Below are positions 36,548 to 44,477 of a DNA stretch of 64,000 nt, in pieces. Numbering within the stretch: position 1 is the stretch's first letter; each line of letters starts with the position of its first letter. A program made the translations under genes and the position numbers. Where the stretch lies: NCBI RefSeq assembly GCF_001514285.1, contig NZ_KQ949034.1, forward strand, positions 232,540 to 296,539, in the 5' to 3' direction. The notes below the pieces were generated by a model, which worked only from the letters and a program-made list of their open reading frames with translations, was not told the DNA's origin and made no database searches. The stretch comes from Streptomyces sp. DSM 15324 (GTDB lineage Bacteria > Actinomycetota > Actinomycetes > Streptomycetales > Streptomycetaceae).

Positions 36548-37105
36548 TCACGTTCCGGCCGGGCTCCCGAGGCTCCCGGACGGGCCCTCCCGGCCGACGC
36601 CCGCCCGCACCCCGACCCGTGTCCTGGTCGCCACCAACTGCCCGTCCTGCGGGTACGCGTGCCAGGTGCGCCACTGGACGTGGTCCTCGTGGCGCTGGGC
36701 GAGAAGGGCGGTGAAGGCGTGCGGGCTGCCGGGGAAGACGCCGGCCAGGCCGTTGGGGTGGTCGGCGACCAGGGCGAGGAGTTCCTGGGCGCGGCCGGCG
36801 AACTGACCCGGTGTCAGTACTTCGACGCGGGCGGCGAATTCGTACTCCCACTCGCCCACACGTTTGGCCACCCCCAGAGGGAGTGGGGTGCTGCTGCCGG
36901 GCAGGCAGGCCACCGTTTCCGAACAACAGCCCTGCTCCGCCTCCAGCAGCACCTGGTGCGAGGCGCCGAGCAGTCTCAACTGGAGCTTGGCGCCGGACAG
37001 TTCGAGGTCGAGCGTGGCGAGGGCGGGCAGCGGCTCACGCCCCAGGGCCCAGGCGAGATCGGCCGCGCGCGTGTCGGTGTAGGAGGTGTTCAGGGTCGTG
37101 AGCAT
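36548..37105 (-). CDS. DUF2617 family protein
   Basis: A 185-residue cytoplasmic protein matching the Streptomyces DUF2617 family: MLTTLNTSYTDTRAADLAWAL at the start, LELSGAKLQLRLLGASHQVLL in the middle, EYEFAARVEVLTPGQF and HVQWRTWHAYPQDGQLVATR near the end. Function unknown. It precedes the spermidine-synthase-like gene by 69 bases on the same strand. Confidence 0.85.
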   Translation of the reverse strand: MLTTLNTSYTDTRAADLAWALGREPLPALATLDLELSGAKLQLRLLGASHQVLLEAEQGCCSETVACLPGSSTPLPLGVAKRVGEWEYEFAARVEVLTPGQFAGRAQELLALVADHPNGLAGVFPGSPHAFTALLAQRHEDHVQWRTWHAYPQDGQLVATRTRVGVRAGVGREGPSGSLGSPAGT

Positions 37106-37488
37106 GGATCGGCTCCGCGAAGACGCAAGGAGGGAGGGGCGGGTGACGCACCCCGGTAGACCTGGTCAGACCTCGTGGACCCGGTGGACACCGGGAGATC
37201 GGCCCCGGCCGGACCGGTCCGGGAGCGACGTCCTCACGGGACGTCCGTAGGGGTCCGAGGGGCTGCGTTGGTGATGTAGAGGGAATCATGAACGGTGGCG
37301 ACGCCACAGCGTTTTTACCCAACTTCGTGGGGTTTCCATCCCTCAGGGGGCTCCGCAGCTCAATTGTTCAACCACAGCGTGCCCCGAAAACCCGGAAAAA
37401 CATGGTGCGACCGCGGGGCGCGCCCTGGTCAGGGGCGGGCCCCGCGGTCCGGATGCGGCTCCCCCTCAGAGAGCTCAGCTGCCCCGTG
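37106..37488. other. Gene-free stretch with one hairpin
   Basis: No coding frame stands out. At 37409-37449 there is a hairpin with arms GACCGCGGGGC / GCCCCGCGGTC and a further internal pairing, probably the terminator of the minus-strand gene ending at 37489. The rest (37106-37400) should hold the promoter of the DUF2617 gene; no clear elements seen. Confidence 0.5.
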
Positions 37489-37872
37489 TCAGCTGCCTCC
37501 ACCGCATCCGCCGCCTCCTCCGCCGCACCCGCCGCCGCCCCCGCCGCAGGACGACCCGCCGCCGCACGACGAACCGCCACCGCAGGAGTGGCCCGAGTGG
37601 CCGCCGGAGTCACCCGAGTGGCCGTGGTGGCCCGAGTGGCCGCCGGACGACGAGCCGCTGTCGCCGCCGAACACCCACCAGCTCGTGGCGGCCGTGTCGG
37701 CTCCGCCGCCCGAGTCGCCGGACCGGCTGCCGGAGTGGCCGCGGCCCGCCGAGCCGCCGTGCGACCGCACCGGACGGCCGTAGGCGTGCCGGAGGCTCCT
37801 GCGGCGCGCGTTGACGACCAGCACCGTCGCGAAGAGCACGGCGATCACCGCCAGGATGATGCCCACGATCAT
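37489..37872 (-). CDS. Membrane protein with Gly/Ser/His/Cys-rich tail
   Basis: A 127-residue protein from ATG 37872 with AAGGAGGG upstream. One N-terminal membrane segment (IVGIILAVIAVLFATVLVV) is followed by a basic stretch and a tail dominated by Gly, Ser, His and Cys: SGGHSGHHGHSG, then alternating SCGGGSSCGGG. The His/Cys content could bind metal, but that is inference. Similar proteins lie in Streptomyces without known role. Confidence 0.75.
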   Translation of the reverse strand: MIVGIILAVIAVLFATVLVVNARRRSLRHAYGRPVRSHGGSAGRGHSGSRSGDSGGGADTAATSWWVFGGDSGSSSGGHSGHHGHSGDSGGHSGHSCGGGSSCGGGSSCGGGGGGCGGGGGGCGGGS

Positions 37873-38063
37873 GGCGTCACCCTCCTTCCGAATCCCCCGA
37901 AGCGGCCCCCCGTGGGCGCCTCGCGCAGCGCCCGAGCGCCTGCGTGAACGGGGGATGCCCGCCCGTCTCAGGTGCCAAAGCACACTTGAGGAAGTTCAGA
38001 GGGTTCTCCCGGAGCGACGGCCCCTGAGCTGCGAAGAAAGGCGTTTCAGGGGCCGCCCGGACG

Positions 38064-38792
38064 TCACTGGGCCGTCTGTGGGCCGTGATCTTCCTCCGAG
38101 ACGTGCCGGAACAGGGAATCGATGGCGCGCCGGGCACGCTCGCGGCTGTCGGGCATCAGGTGGGCGTACACCCGCAGCGTCAGCGCCGGGTCAGCATGCC
38201 CCATGTACTCACTGACGGCCTTGATGTTCTCGCCTGCGTCCAGCAACGCGGAGGCGTAGAAGTGCCTCAGGGCGTGCATGCCGTGCTCGCGCGCCGACTC
38301 GTACTTGCCGTCGTCGTCCGCCTCTGGGATGAGCCCAGCGGTCGCGAGAGCGGGCTTCCACTCCTTGCCGTTGAAGTTGCTCCGCCACACCATGCCCCCT
38401 TGCTCAGCCGTGAAGATCAGCCGGGCGGACACCTTCGGTCCTTCCGGCACGTCCCATGGCAACGTGACCGCCATGGGCTTGCAGGCGTCCATGTGCGCAC
38501 GGAGGGCTTCCGCCACGAAGTCGGGCAATGGGACGTCCCGCTTCTTGCCGCCCTTGGGCAGCGCGAACACCGGGTGCCCTTCCACCTGCTTGATCTGCCG
38601 GACCACGTGGAGCGTGCGGCCGTCGGAGTCGATAGCGTCCTCGGCAAGCCCGAACACCTCGCCCTGGCGCAGGCCGCATCCGGCCCCGACGTCGACCATC
38701 GCCTGGTACCGCTCATGAAGAGCCGCGCGAACGGCGAACACCTGAGCGGGCACCCACGGGACTACGGCGTGCGCGTCAGGCTTGGGTCGATG
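38064..38792 (-). pseudogene. Tyrosine-recombinase integrase, N-terminus lost to IS insertion
   Basis: The catalytic domain is intact: Arg in GCGLRQGEVFG, HALRHFYAS (His-x-x-Arg), the GHADP box and nucleophile Tyr in LRVYAHLMPDS. The frame continues in the minus direction through PKPDAHAVVPWVPAQVF with no start codon and stops making sense at 38793, the end of an IS256-family element. The N-terminal arm-binding and core-binding domains are missing, and the expected remainder is not found on the other side of the insertion, so flanking DNA has been deleted. It was probably the integrase of an actinomycete integrative element. Confidence 0.88.
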
Positions 38793-40201
38793 GCGTCCCT
38801 CGTCGTGGTGTAGCCGATCAAGGTGAGGGAGTGCGCCGGGGGCGTATGTCGATGGACATTCGCTCCCTGCCCGCAGGGTGGGCCATCGTGCAACTCTCCG
38901 TAGTGAACGGGCAGTTCAACGCGGGAGGTGCAGGATGGCCCTGTCTCAGCATGACTTACTCCGGCTGCTTGAGTCACTACGTTCGGCGGACGGGCTCGAA
39001 CTGATCCGCCATGTGGCCGAGCGGATGCTCCAGGAGCTGATCGAGGCCGAGGCCACGGTCCGGATCGGTGCGGAGTGGAACGAGCACACCGACACGCGCA
39101 CCGCGCTGCGCAACGGCCACCGCGACAAGACGCTCAGCACCCAGGCCGGCGACCTGGACCTCGCGATCCCCAAGCTGCGGTCGGGGAGCTTCTTCCCCGC
39201 GCTGCTGGAGCGACGCCGCCGCATCGACCAGGCCCTGTATTCGGTCGTCATGGAGGCTTACGTCCATGGCGTCTCCACGCGGTCGGTCGACGACCTGGTC
39301 AAGGCCCTCGGCGCGGACACCGGAATATCAAAGAGCGAGGTCTCGCGGATCTGCCAGGACCTGGACGGTCAGCTGACCGCGTTCCGTGCCCGGCCCCTGG
39401 ACCACGTCCGCTTCCCGTACGTCTATCTGGACGCGACCTACTGCAAGGCGCGGGTCGAGCACCAGATCGTCTCGCGAGCCGTGGTGATCGCCACCGGGAT
39501 CACCGAGGACGGCGGTCGGGAGGTACTGGGTGTGATGGTCGGCGACAGCGAGACCGAGGTGTTCTGGACCGAGTTCCTGCGTCACCTGCGCGAACGCGGT
39601 CTGACCGGGGTCCGGCTCGTCATCGGCGACCACCACCTGGGGCTGGTCAAAGCCATCCGCAAGGTCATGCTCGGCGCCGCCTACCAGCGCTGCAGGGTCC
39701 ACTTCCTGCGCAACGTGTTCAGTGTGATCAACAAGGAAGCGGCCGAGATGGCCGCCGCCACGATCCGCACGATCTTCGCCCAGCCCACCGCGGATGCGGT
39801 CCGCACCCAGTTCGACACCGTCGCCGACATGCTCGGCACACAGTTCCCCAAGGTCAAAGACATGCTGCTGGAGGCGAAGGACGACCTGACCGCCTTCGCC
39901 GCCTTCCCCGAGCGACATTGGAAGAAGATCCAGTCCACCAACCCGCTGGAGCGGATCAACCGCGAGGTCAAACGCCGCACCGACGTCGTCCAGGTCTTCC
40001 CCAACGACGACGCACTCCTGCGGCTGGTCACCGCCGTGCTCTTCGAACTGCACGACGAATGGATCGCCTTCCCCCGCCGCTACCTCCCCGAAGGCAGCAT
40101 GGACCAGCTCTACCCCGCCCAGCGCCCCGAAAGCACCCCCGCGCTACCCAACACCACCAACACGACCGCCGAATGATCGGCTACACCACGACAAGTGACA
40201 C
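38793..40201 (+). mobile_element. IS256-family insertion sequence
   Basis: A 1,409-bp element bounded by inverted repeats of 28 bases. The inner 19 bases (38802-38820 and the complement at 40174-40192) are exact, and the outer nine have three mismatches. One transposase gene fills it. The 8 bases flanking each end (GGTCGATG and GACCCTCT) do not match, so there is no target duplication, and recombination has removed DNA on one side. It cuts the tyrosine integrase. Confidence 0.88.
38935..40176 (+). CDS. IS256-family transposase
   Basis: A 413-residue DDE transposase from ATG 38935, preceded by GGGAGGTG. Acidic triad candidates are Asp in YVYLDATYCKARV, Asp in LVIGDHHLGLVKAI and Glu in NPLERINREVKRRT, in the right order. 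CRVHFLRNVFSV matches the family. Intact and of usual length, so the element may still move. Confidence 0.95.
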   Translation: MALSQHDLLRLLESLRSADGLELIRHVAERMLQELIEAEATVRIGAEWNEHTDTRTALRNGHRDKTLSTQAGDLDLAIPKLRSGSFFPALLERRRRIDQALYSVVMEAYVHGVSTRSVDDLVKALGADTGISKSEVSRICQDLDGQLTAFRARPLDHVRFPYVYLDATYCKARVEHQIVSRAVVIATGITEDGGREVLGVMVGDSETEVFWTEFLRHLRERGLTGVRLVIGDHHLGLVKAIRKVMLGAAYQRCRVHFLRNVFSVINKEAAEMAAATIRTIFAQPTADAVRTQFDTVADMLGTQFPKVKDMLLEAKDDLTAFAAFPERHWKKIQSTNPLERINREVKRRTDVVQVFPNDDALLRLVTAVLFELHDEWIAFPRRYLPEGSMDQLYPAQRPESTPALPNTTNTTAE

Positions 40202-40304
40202 GACCCTCTTCGGCGTTCCCCACAGTCGTCAGCATCCGCCACCCTCTTCTCTCTAAGAGCCGCACTGACCTGCGGTAATGCGCTCTTAGTAGCGGGGCTT
40301 GTGT

Positions 40305-40407
40305 GGACGCTGCGGACGCTGGTGGACGCTATACATTTTGTTTAGCGTCCACAGGGAAAGTGCAGGTCAGCGAGGCTCTGACACACTCGTTGGACGCTGC
40401 GGACGCT
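40305..40407. repeat. GGACGCT iterons
   Basis: Five direct copies start at 40305, 40314, 40324, 40392 and 40401; an inverted AGCGTCC lies at 40344. The third and inverted copies form a hairpin (GTGGACGCT / AGCGTCCAC). A sixth direct copy is at 40626. Spacing within the first cluster is nine to ten bases, about one helical turn. Confidence 0.7.
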
Positions 40408-40443
40408 GTTTTTCCTCAACTCTCTAGGGCGGGCGAAGAGGAC

Positions 40444-40502
40444 GGCTTTTCAGAGGGGGCGGGACGCGGTGTGAACGGCCGTCCGCCCTCCTCTGAAAAG
40501 CC
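40444..40502. repeat. 59-bp near-perfect cruciform
   Basis: The outer arms GGCTTTTCAGAGG / CCTCTGAAAAGCC pair perfectly over 13 bases. A further inner stretch pairs with three mismatches, giving 23-base arms around a 13-base loop. It is unlike local terminators in that it has AT-rich outer arms and no gene before it. Confidence 0.7.
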
Positions 40503-40630
40503 TTGGGTGCCCTCACGGCCGGAGCGGCCCGGCGGCATGTGCCCACTCCAGCCGTCTGCTCGCTGGAGGGCCCTCAAGACGGCATTCCAGGCGGGCCGTC
40601 GGCACAGGCTCTCGCTTGGAGCCGTGGACG

Positions 40631-40730
40631 CTACTGGGTAGTGGGGCGGAGCACCCCAGTAGACCCCCCAGTAGCGCGCTCACAGGTCTTCTACTGGGGT
40701 CTTTCTACTGGGGAACCCACTACCCAGTAG
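40631..40730. repeat. CTACTGGG/CCCAGTAG box cluster
   Basis: Six 8-base boxes in 100 bp: CTACTGGG at 40631, 40691 and 40705, and the complement CCCAGTAG at 40655, 40667 and 40723. Several pairs can form hairpins. No gene overlaps them. Confidence 0.7.
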
Positions 40731-40855
40731 CCGCCACCGTACGGGAGCTCCCATGGCGAGTGGGCACCCAAAGAACGCCCGCCCGAAGGGCGGTCCTTCT
40801 TGTCTCTCTTCCCACGCCGGCGGCTGCCAGCCCTTCCCCGCCGGCACCCGCATGT

Positions 40856-40964
40856 CTTGTCGCTTGTCGCCTTCAAGGAACGCCCCTGCGGTTGCGTGAG
40901 GGCGGAAACCCCGTCTGACTGCAACCCGACAAGTGACAAGACAAGCGACAAGCAGCACGACAAG
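40856..40964. repeat. GACAAG/CTTGTC box cluster
   Basis: CTTGTC at 40856 and 40863, and GACAAG at 40928, 40935, 40940, 40947 and 40959. The arm CTTGTCGCTTGTC at 40856-40868 is exactly complementary to GACAAGCGACAAG at 40940-40952, giving a 13-base stem. Confidence 0.65.
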
Positions 40965-41180
40965 CCCCGGTCGCGCCCGCTGCGGACCTTGAGTGTCAGG
41001 GATTGCGTACCACAGCCCCATCGCTGCTCATGGACGGATGATCTCACGCGAGTCGCCGCAGGCAGCCGCCACCGCTTATGCAGCAGGCAGTTTGATCACG
41101 ACTCAATACAGGCCCTAATTGCCCGCCATTCACTCGCAGGTCTGCGTGATGTGGCGACGGGCTAGGTCATCAGGAGAGGC

Positions 41181-41657
41181 CTACGCCTGGCTCCAATAGG
41201 GGTCCCGCCCACCAGTGCAGACGAGGACCGCTTCATTGAAGTTCTTCTGCGTGTTGCTGCTGAAACTCCCAGGGCTGATGGTCCCCACAGCGCGCCATTT
41301 ATCTGGAATTCCAGTCGACGTCCACAAAGTGGCCTTCACTGACGAATTGTTCACATACGAGTAGATGTAGTAGGGGTTGCCCGCCAGTTGGTAGCTGTAG
41401 AGCTGGAAGCACTCGTAGGTCTTTCCGGTCGTGAGCCTGGGAACGTTGAACTGTGTGCCGGCGTACAGGCAGAGGTTGCCGTCCGCGCAGCCTCCGGTAG
41501 CCGCTGATGCCGGACTTGCCGTTGCAAGCGCGCCCCCAGCCATGAGCGCCATTGATGCCAGCACCATGGCACCTCTCTTCCAGGATCTGGCTGCCGTACC
41601 AGAAGGCCCGGGTATCGAAGCGACGGTCGCCGCCTCCCTGGGGAGGTTCATGGTCAT
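41181..41657 (-). CDS. Secreted crystallin/peptidase-inhibitor I36-like protein
   Basis: A 158-residue protein from ATG 41657 (AGGA five bases upstream). A long signal peptide with twin hydrophobic part (MVLASMALMAGGALATASP) precedes SPASAATGG, giving a mature part of about 105 residues. The mature part GCADGNLCLYAGTQFN, YECFQLY, and NSSVKATLWT resembles small secreted inhibitor I36 or beta/gamma-crystallin-like proteins in Streptomyces. Four cysteines could form two disulphides. It lies in the mobile region, so is probably accessory cargo. Confidence 0.75.
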   Translation of the reverse strand: MTMNLPREAATVASIPGPSGTAARSWKRGAMVLASMALMAGGALATASPASAATGGCADGNLCLYAGTQFNVPRLTTGKTYECFQLYSYQLAGNPYYIYSYVNNSSVKATLWTSTGIPDKWRAVGTISPGSFSSNTQKNFNEAVLVCTGGRDPYWSQA

Positions 41658-41786
41658 GTAGTCCTACTCTCTGTTCAGCGTGCCTGAGTGAAGTGCTCGG
41701 GCTTCTGGTTCAGTACACGTTTCAGAGCGATCTCCAGACAGGCGGGTTTTGGTCAAGTTGATCTAAACGCGTGGCCTAATAAGCAT

Positions 41787-42106
41787 CTGAGAGGGCGGTA
41801 TGTAATTGCATAGGCGATTTGCCGTCACCTGAAGGTGTGGCAGCACGGTATCCCGGCCGGTCGGCGGGCTCGGGCGTGCTGGGCTGAGCACCGTGAGCGA
41901 GCGCAAGCCCTACAAGACCGACCTGTCCCAACATCAACAACACCCGCCTAAAGCTCAAGCGGCTCGCCCAGCGCGGGATCGTGGCCGAGACCGAGCAGGG
42001 CTTGTTCACCCAGCCGCGGCCGTAACCGCCAGGCGACGTCACCGCCGATCCGCACGCTCCTCCCGAAAGCGTGAAACGGACATCAAGTCACGTACCGCCC
42101 TCTCAG
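41787..42106. mobile_element. 320-bp non-autonomous element with 14-bp inverted ends
   Basis: CTGAGAGGGCGGTA at 41787-41800 and its exact complement at 42093-42106 bound the segment. Inside, from GTG 41893, twelve codons read SERKPYKTDLS, which is the usual start of an IS5-family transposase. The frame is then replaced by a different piece coding NINNTRLKLKRLAQRGIV and ending LFTQPRP, the tail of a winged-helix protein. It looks like an internally deleted IS that captured foreign sequence. No target duplication seen. Confidence 0.6.
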
Positions 42107-42147
42107 GCGCCTGTATCGGGCCGCTTCCAGGGTCTGCCCAGATGGCT

Positions 42148-42231
42148 CGCTAACCGCTAACGTGCTGGTCACCAATGGTTTTGGCCGCTAGCGGGGGCGC
42201 TAGCGTTAGCGGTCCCTGCCGCTAACGCTAG
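42148..42231. repeat. CGCTAACG palindrome cluster
   Basis: CGCTAAC at 42148, CGCTAACG at 42155, CGCTAGCG at 42186 and a strong inverted repeat (CTAGCGTTAGCGG at 42200-42212, complement at 42219-42231, 6-base spacer). The same core appears five times in 84 bases, so a regulator or replication protein may bind here. The remaining bases up to the aminotransferase start show no gene. Confidence 0.6.
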
Positions 42232-42404
42232 AGGCTCGTCGCGGCCCGGGGCCGGGCCGTCTGTGGGCCGTCCGAGAGCGGCCAACGACGACAGACGACG
42301 ACAGCTCTTCCTCTGCTCAGAGAGGGTGCGTTGGGTACCGTCGCAGGCGGAAAACTCCGAACGTGAGTTGAGGAAGTCCAGAGCTTCGGCGCAGGATGAC
42401 CGGC

Positions 42405-43592
42405 ATGGACTCCACCTCACGCCCCCTCCTCAACCGCCGTCTCGCCGAGTTCGGGACGACGATCTTCGCCGAGATGTCCGCCCTGGCGGTGGCGACCGGG
42501 TCGATCAACCTCGGGCAGGGCTTCCCCGACCGGGACGGCCCCGAGGAGATCCGGGAGGCGGCGGTGCGGGCGCTGCGGGACGGGCGCGGCAACCAGTACC
42601 CGCCGGGCCCGGGCGTCCCCGAGCTGCGCGCGGCGATCGCCCTGCACCAGTCCCGCCGCTACGGGCTGTCCTACGACCCCGACACCGAGGTCCTGGTCAC
42701 CGCGGGCGCCACCGAGGCCATCGCTGCCGCCCTGCTGGCCCTGCTGGAGCCGGGCGACGAGGTGGTGGCCCTGGAGCCGTACTACGACTCCTACGCCGCC
42801 TGCATCGCCATGGCGGGCGCCTCGCGCGTCCCGGTCACCCTGCGCCCGGACCCCGAGCGGGCCCGGTTCCGGCTCGACCTGGACGAGCTGCGCGACGCGG
42901 TCACGGACCGCACCCGGCTGCTGCTGATCAACACCCCGCACAATCCGACCGGCACGGTGCTCACCCGCGCGGAGCTGACCGCGATCGCCGAGCTGGCGGT
43001 GGAGCGGGACCTGCTGGTCGTCACGGACGAGGTGTACGAGCACCTGGTGTTCGACGGGGCGGAGCACATCCCGCTGGCCGGCCTGCCCGGGATGCGCGAG
43101 CGCACGGTGACGATCGGCTCGGCCGGCAAGACCTTCTCGTTCACGGGCTGGAAGGTCGGCTGGGTCACCGCGGCCCCCGGCCTGGTCGCGGCGGTGCGCT
43201 CGGCGAAGCAGTTCCTGACGTACGTGTCGTCCGGCCCGTTCCAGTACGCGGTCGCCGAGGCCCTGGCCCTGCCCGACACCTACTTCGACGCCTTCCGCGC
43301 GGACATGCTCGCCAAGCGCGACCTATTGGCGGCGGGGCTGGCGGAGGCGGGCTTCTCGGTCTTCAGTCCGGCCGGCACCTACTTCGTCACCACCGACATC
43401 CGGCCCCTCGGGGAGAGCGACGGCTTCGCCTTCTGCCGCGCCCTGCCGGAGCGCGCGGGCGTGGTCGCGATCCCCAACGCCGTCTTCTACGACCACAAGG
43501 ACGCGGGCGCGCCTTATGTCCGCTTCGCTTTCTGCAAGCGGACAGGCGTGCTGGAGGAGGCCGTATCCCGGCTCAAGTCGCTGGCCGCGTAA
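42405..43592 (+). CDS. PLP aminotransferase (class I/II), C-terminal tail replaced
   Basis: A 395-residue aminotransferase. ATG 42405 is chosen because AGGA lies eight bases upstream; ATG 42396 is also possible. It has INLGQGFPDRDGPEEI, the NTPHNPTG motif, VVTDEVYEHLVF and the PLP lysine in IGSAGKTFSFTGWKVGW. This group includes succinyldiaminopimelate/kynurenine-type aminotransferases; the actinobacterial dapC homologue is likely. Its 3' part (43164-43540) is repeated at 44480-44856. The last 17 residues (TGVLEEAVSRLKSLAA) differ from those of that second copy, so the present tail may come from the inserted DNA. Confidence 0.9.
   Translation: MDSTSRPLLNRRLAEFGTTIFAEMSALAVATGSINLGQGFPDRDGPEEIREAAVRALRDGRGNQYPPGPGVPELRAAIALHQSRRYGLSYDPDTEVLVTAGATEAIAAALLALLEPGDEVVALEPYYDSYAACIAMAGASRVPVTLRPDPERARFRLDLDELRDAVTDRTRLLLINTPHNPTGTVLTRAELTAIAELAVERDLLVVTDEVYEHLVFDGAEHIPLAGLPGMRERTVTIGSAGKTFSFTGWKVGWVTAAPGLVAAVRSAKQFLTYVSSGPFQYAVAEALALPDTYFDAFRADMLAKRDLLAAGLAEAGFSVFSPAGTYFVTTDIRPLGESDGFAFCRALPERAGVVAIPNAVFYDHKDAGAPYVRFAFCKRTGVLEEAVSRLKSLAA
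43164..43540 (+). repeat. 377-bp direct repeat, copy 1
   Basis: It matches 44480-44856 in the same orientation with a single mismatch (43514 T, 44830 C). It is part of the intact aminotransferase gene. Identity starts and ends abruptly. Confidence 0.97.
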
Positions 43593-43755
43593 CAGTACGG
43601 TCTGGGCTCGTCCGTGGACCTCAGCCCCGCATCGGAAAAGTCACGTGTCAGCAGACACCATCGCGACGCATGACCATGACGCCGGCAAGCGCTTCGGTGA
43701 CACGGAACTGCACATCGCCCTCCTCCGGCACAGTCTCCCCTCTCACTCCGGTCGG

Positions 43756-43791
43756 CCTGGCACCTGCATCGTCTGCGGTGCAGGTGCCAGG
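43756..43791. terminator. Hairpin between the aminotransferase and toxin-antitoxin genes
   Basis: Perfect 13-base arms CCTGGCACCTGCA / TGCAGGTGCCAGG with a 10-base loop, between converging genes. Apart from this the 43593-43845 gap holds a weak frame with CIVCGAGA and a CQEC pair, too uncertain to call. Confidence 0.65.
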
Positions 43792-43845
43792 TCCGCTCCG
43801 CCTTCTGGATCGGTGCTGGACATCATGACCGGATGCCAGGAGTGC

Positions 43846-44109
43846 TCAGGTGTCGTAGACGGTGGAGCGATGCCCGACGTGTACGACCCACACCACCAGC
43901 TCGCCGTTGTCGATTGTGTAGATCACGCGGTAGTCGCCAACCCGTAGGCGGCGCCGGTCGGGCTGGGAGACGAGGGCCGTGGTGCTGAACCCCATCGGGT
44001 CGCTCTCCAGCTCAGTCAGCTTGGCCAGAATGCGGAGGGCCATGTCTCGCGGGACCTTGCGGAGTTCGGCCTGAGCCTCGGCTCGGAAGACGGTGCGGTA
44101 CTCACTCAC
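43846..44109 (-). CDS. RelE/ParE-family toxin
   Basis: An 87-residue protein: YRTVFRAEAQAELRKVPRD, then ILAKLTELESDP, RRRLRVGDYRVIYTIDNGEL and VVWVVHVGHRSTVYD. This is the mRNA-interferase RelE fold with its basic RxRVGDYRVIY core and terminal HR-Y. It overlaps the antitoxin gene by eight bases, antitoxin first, the usual order for YefM-RelE pairs. It is inserted between two copies of the aminotransferase segment. Confidence 0.92.
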   Translation of the reverse strand: MSEYRTVFRAEAQAELRKVPRDMALRILAKLTELESDPMGFSTTALVSQPDRRRLRVGDYRVIYTIDNGELVVWVVHVGHRSTVYDT

Positions 44110-44371
44110 TGCGCGCCAGCGTCTCCCTCATGATGTCCTCGATCGGGATGCCGGGTGTCGGGTTGGTCATGCGCTCGTCGATGATCCGGTTGATCTCGCG
44201 CTCTTCCCACTCCTGGTATTTGCGCAGCACCTCGATGGACACCACGGCGGCGACCTGCTTGCCGCGCCGGGTGATCACGGTAGGCACGTCGTCCCGGTCG
44301 GCCCGCTCCACGACCTCGGCCAGGTGCGCCCGGACATCACGGATGGACTCTATGGGCATTGGTTGCGTCAT
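44102..44371 (-). CDS. YefM/Phd-family antitoxin
   Basis: An 89-residue protein from ATG 44371. The N-terminal MPIESIRDVRAHLAEVVERA and PTVITRRGKQVAAVVS are the Phd/YefM DNA-binding dimer, followed by a disordered helical part (WEEREINRIIDERM) that would wrap the toxin. It probably represses its own operon and neutralises the adjoining RelE-type toxin. Confidence 0.92.
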   Translation of the reverse strand: MTQPMPIESIRDVRAHLAEVVERADRDDVPTVITRRGKQVAAVVSIEVLRKYQEWEEREINRIIDERMTNPTPGIPIEDIMRETLARSE

Positions 44372-44477
44372 GCGCCCAAGGGTACCGAGTGTTCTATGTG
44401 TACACAACAGCTCACTGCCGCTCGGGGTGTAGACCTGTGGCCCGCACGCGAATGAGTGCGTGAACGAGGAGTCGCCT

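Larger units (their letters stand above)
40202..41180. other. Gene-poor segment with iterated repeats, possible replication origin remnant
   Basis: About 980 bp without a convincing gene. It holds hairpin 40253-40289, GGACGCT repeats (40305-40407), a 59-bp cruciform (40444-40502), CTACTGGG/CCCAGTAG boxes (40631-40730) and GACAAG/CTTGTC boxes (40856-40964). The density of iterons resembles an origin or transfer locus of an actinomycete plasmid or integrative element. This is inference; no replication protein gene survives. Confidence 0.45.

Noticed and set aside
37986-42383. tRNA gene as the integrase target site
   Set aside because: No cloverleaf or TTCGA-loop was found near either island edge, so a tRNA attachment site is not supported.
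42169-42420. Minus-strand frame around the palindrome cluster
   Set aside because: It runs through the inverted repeats and the aminotransferase start region with no recognisable protein features.
43593-43845. Possible zinc-ribbon gene (CIVCGAGA, CQEC)
   Set aside because: The frame overlaps a perfect 13-bp hairpin, has no good start and continues antisense into the toxin gene.
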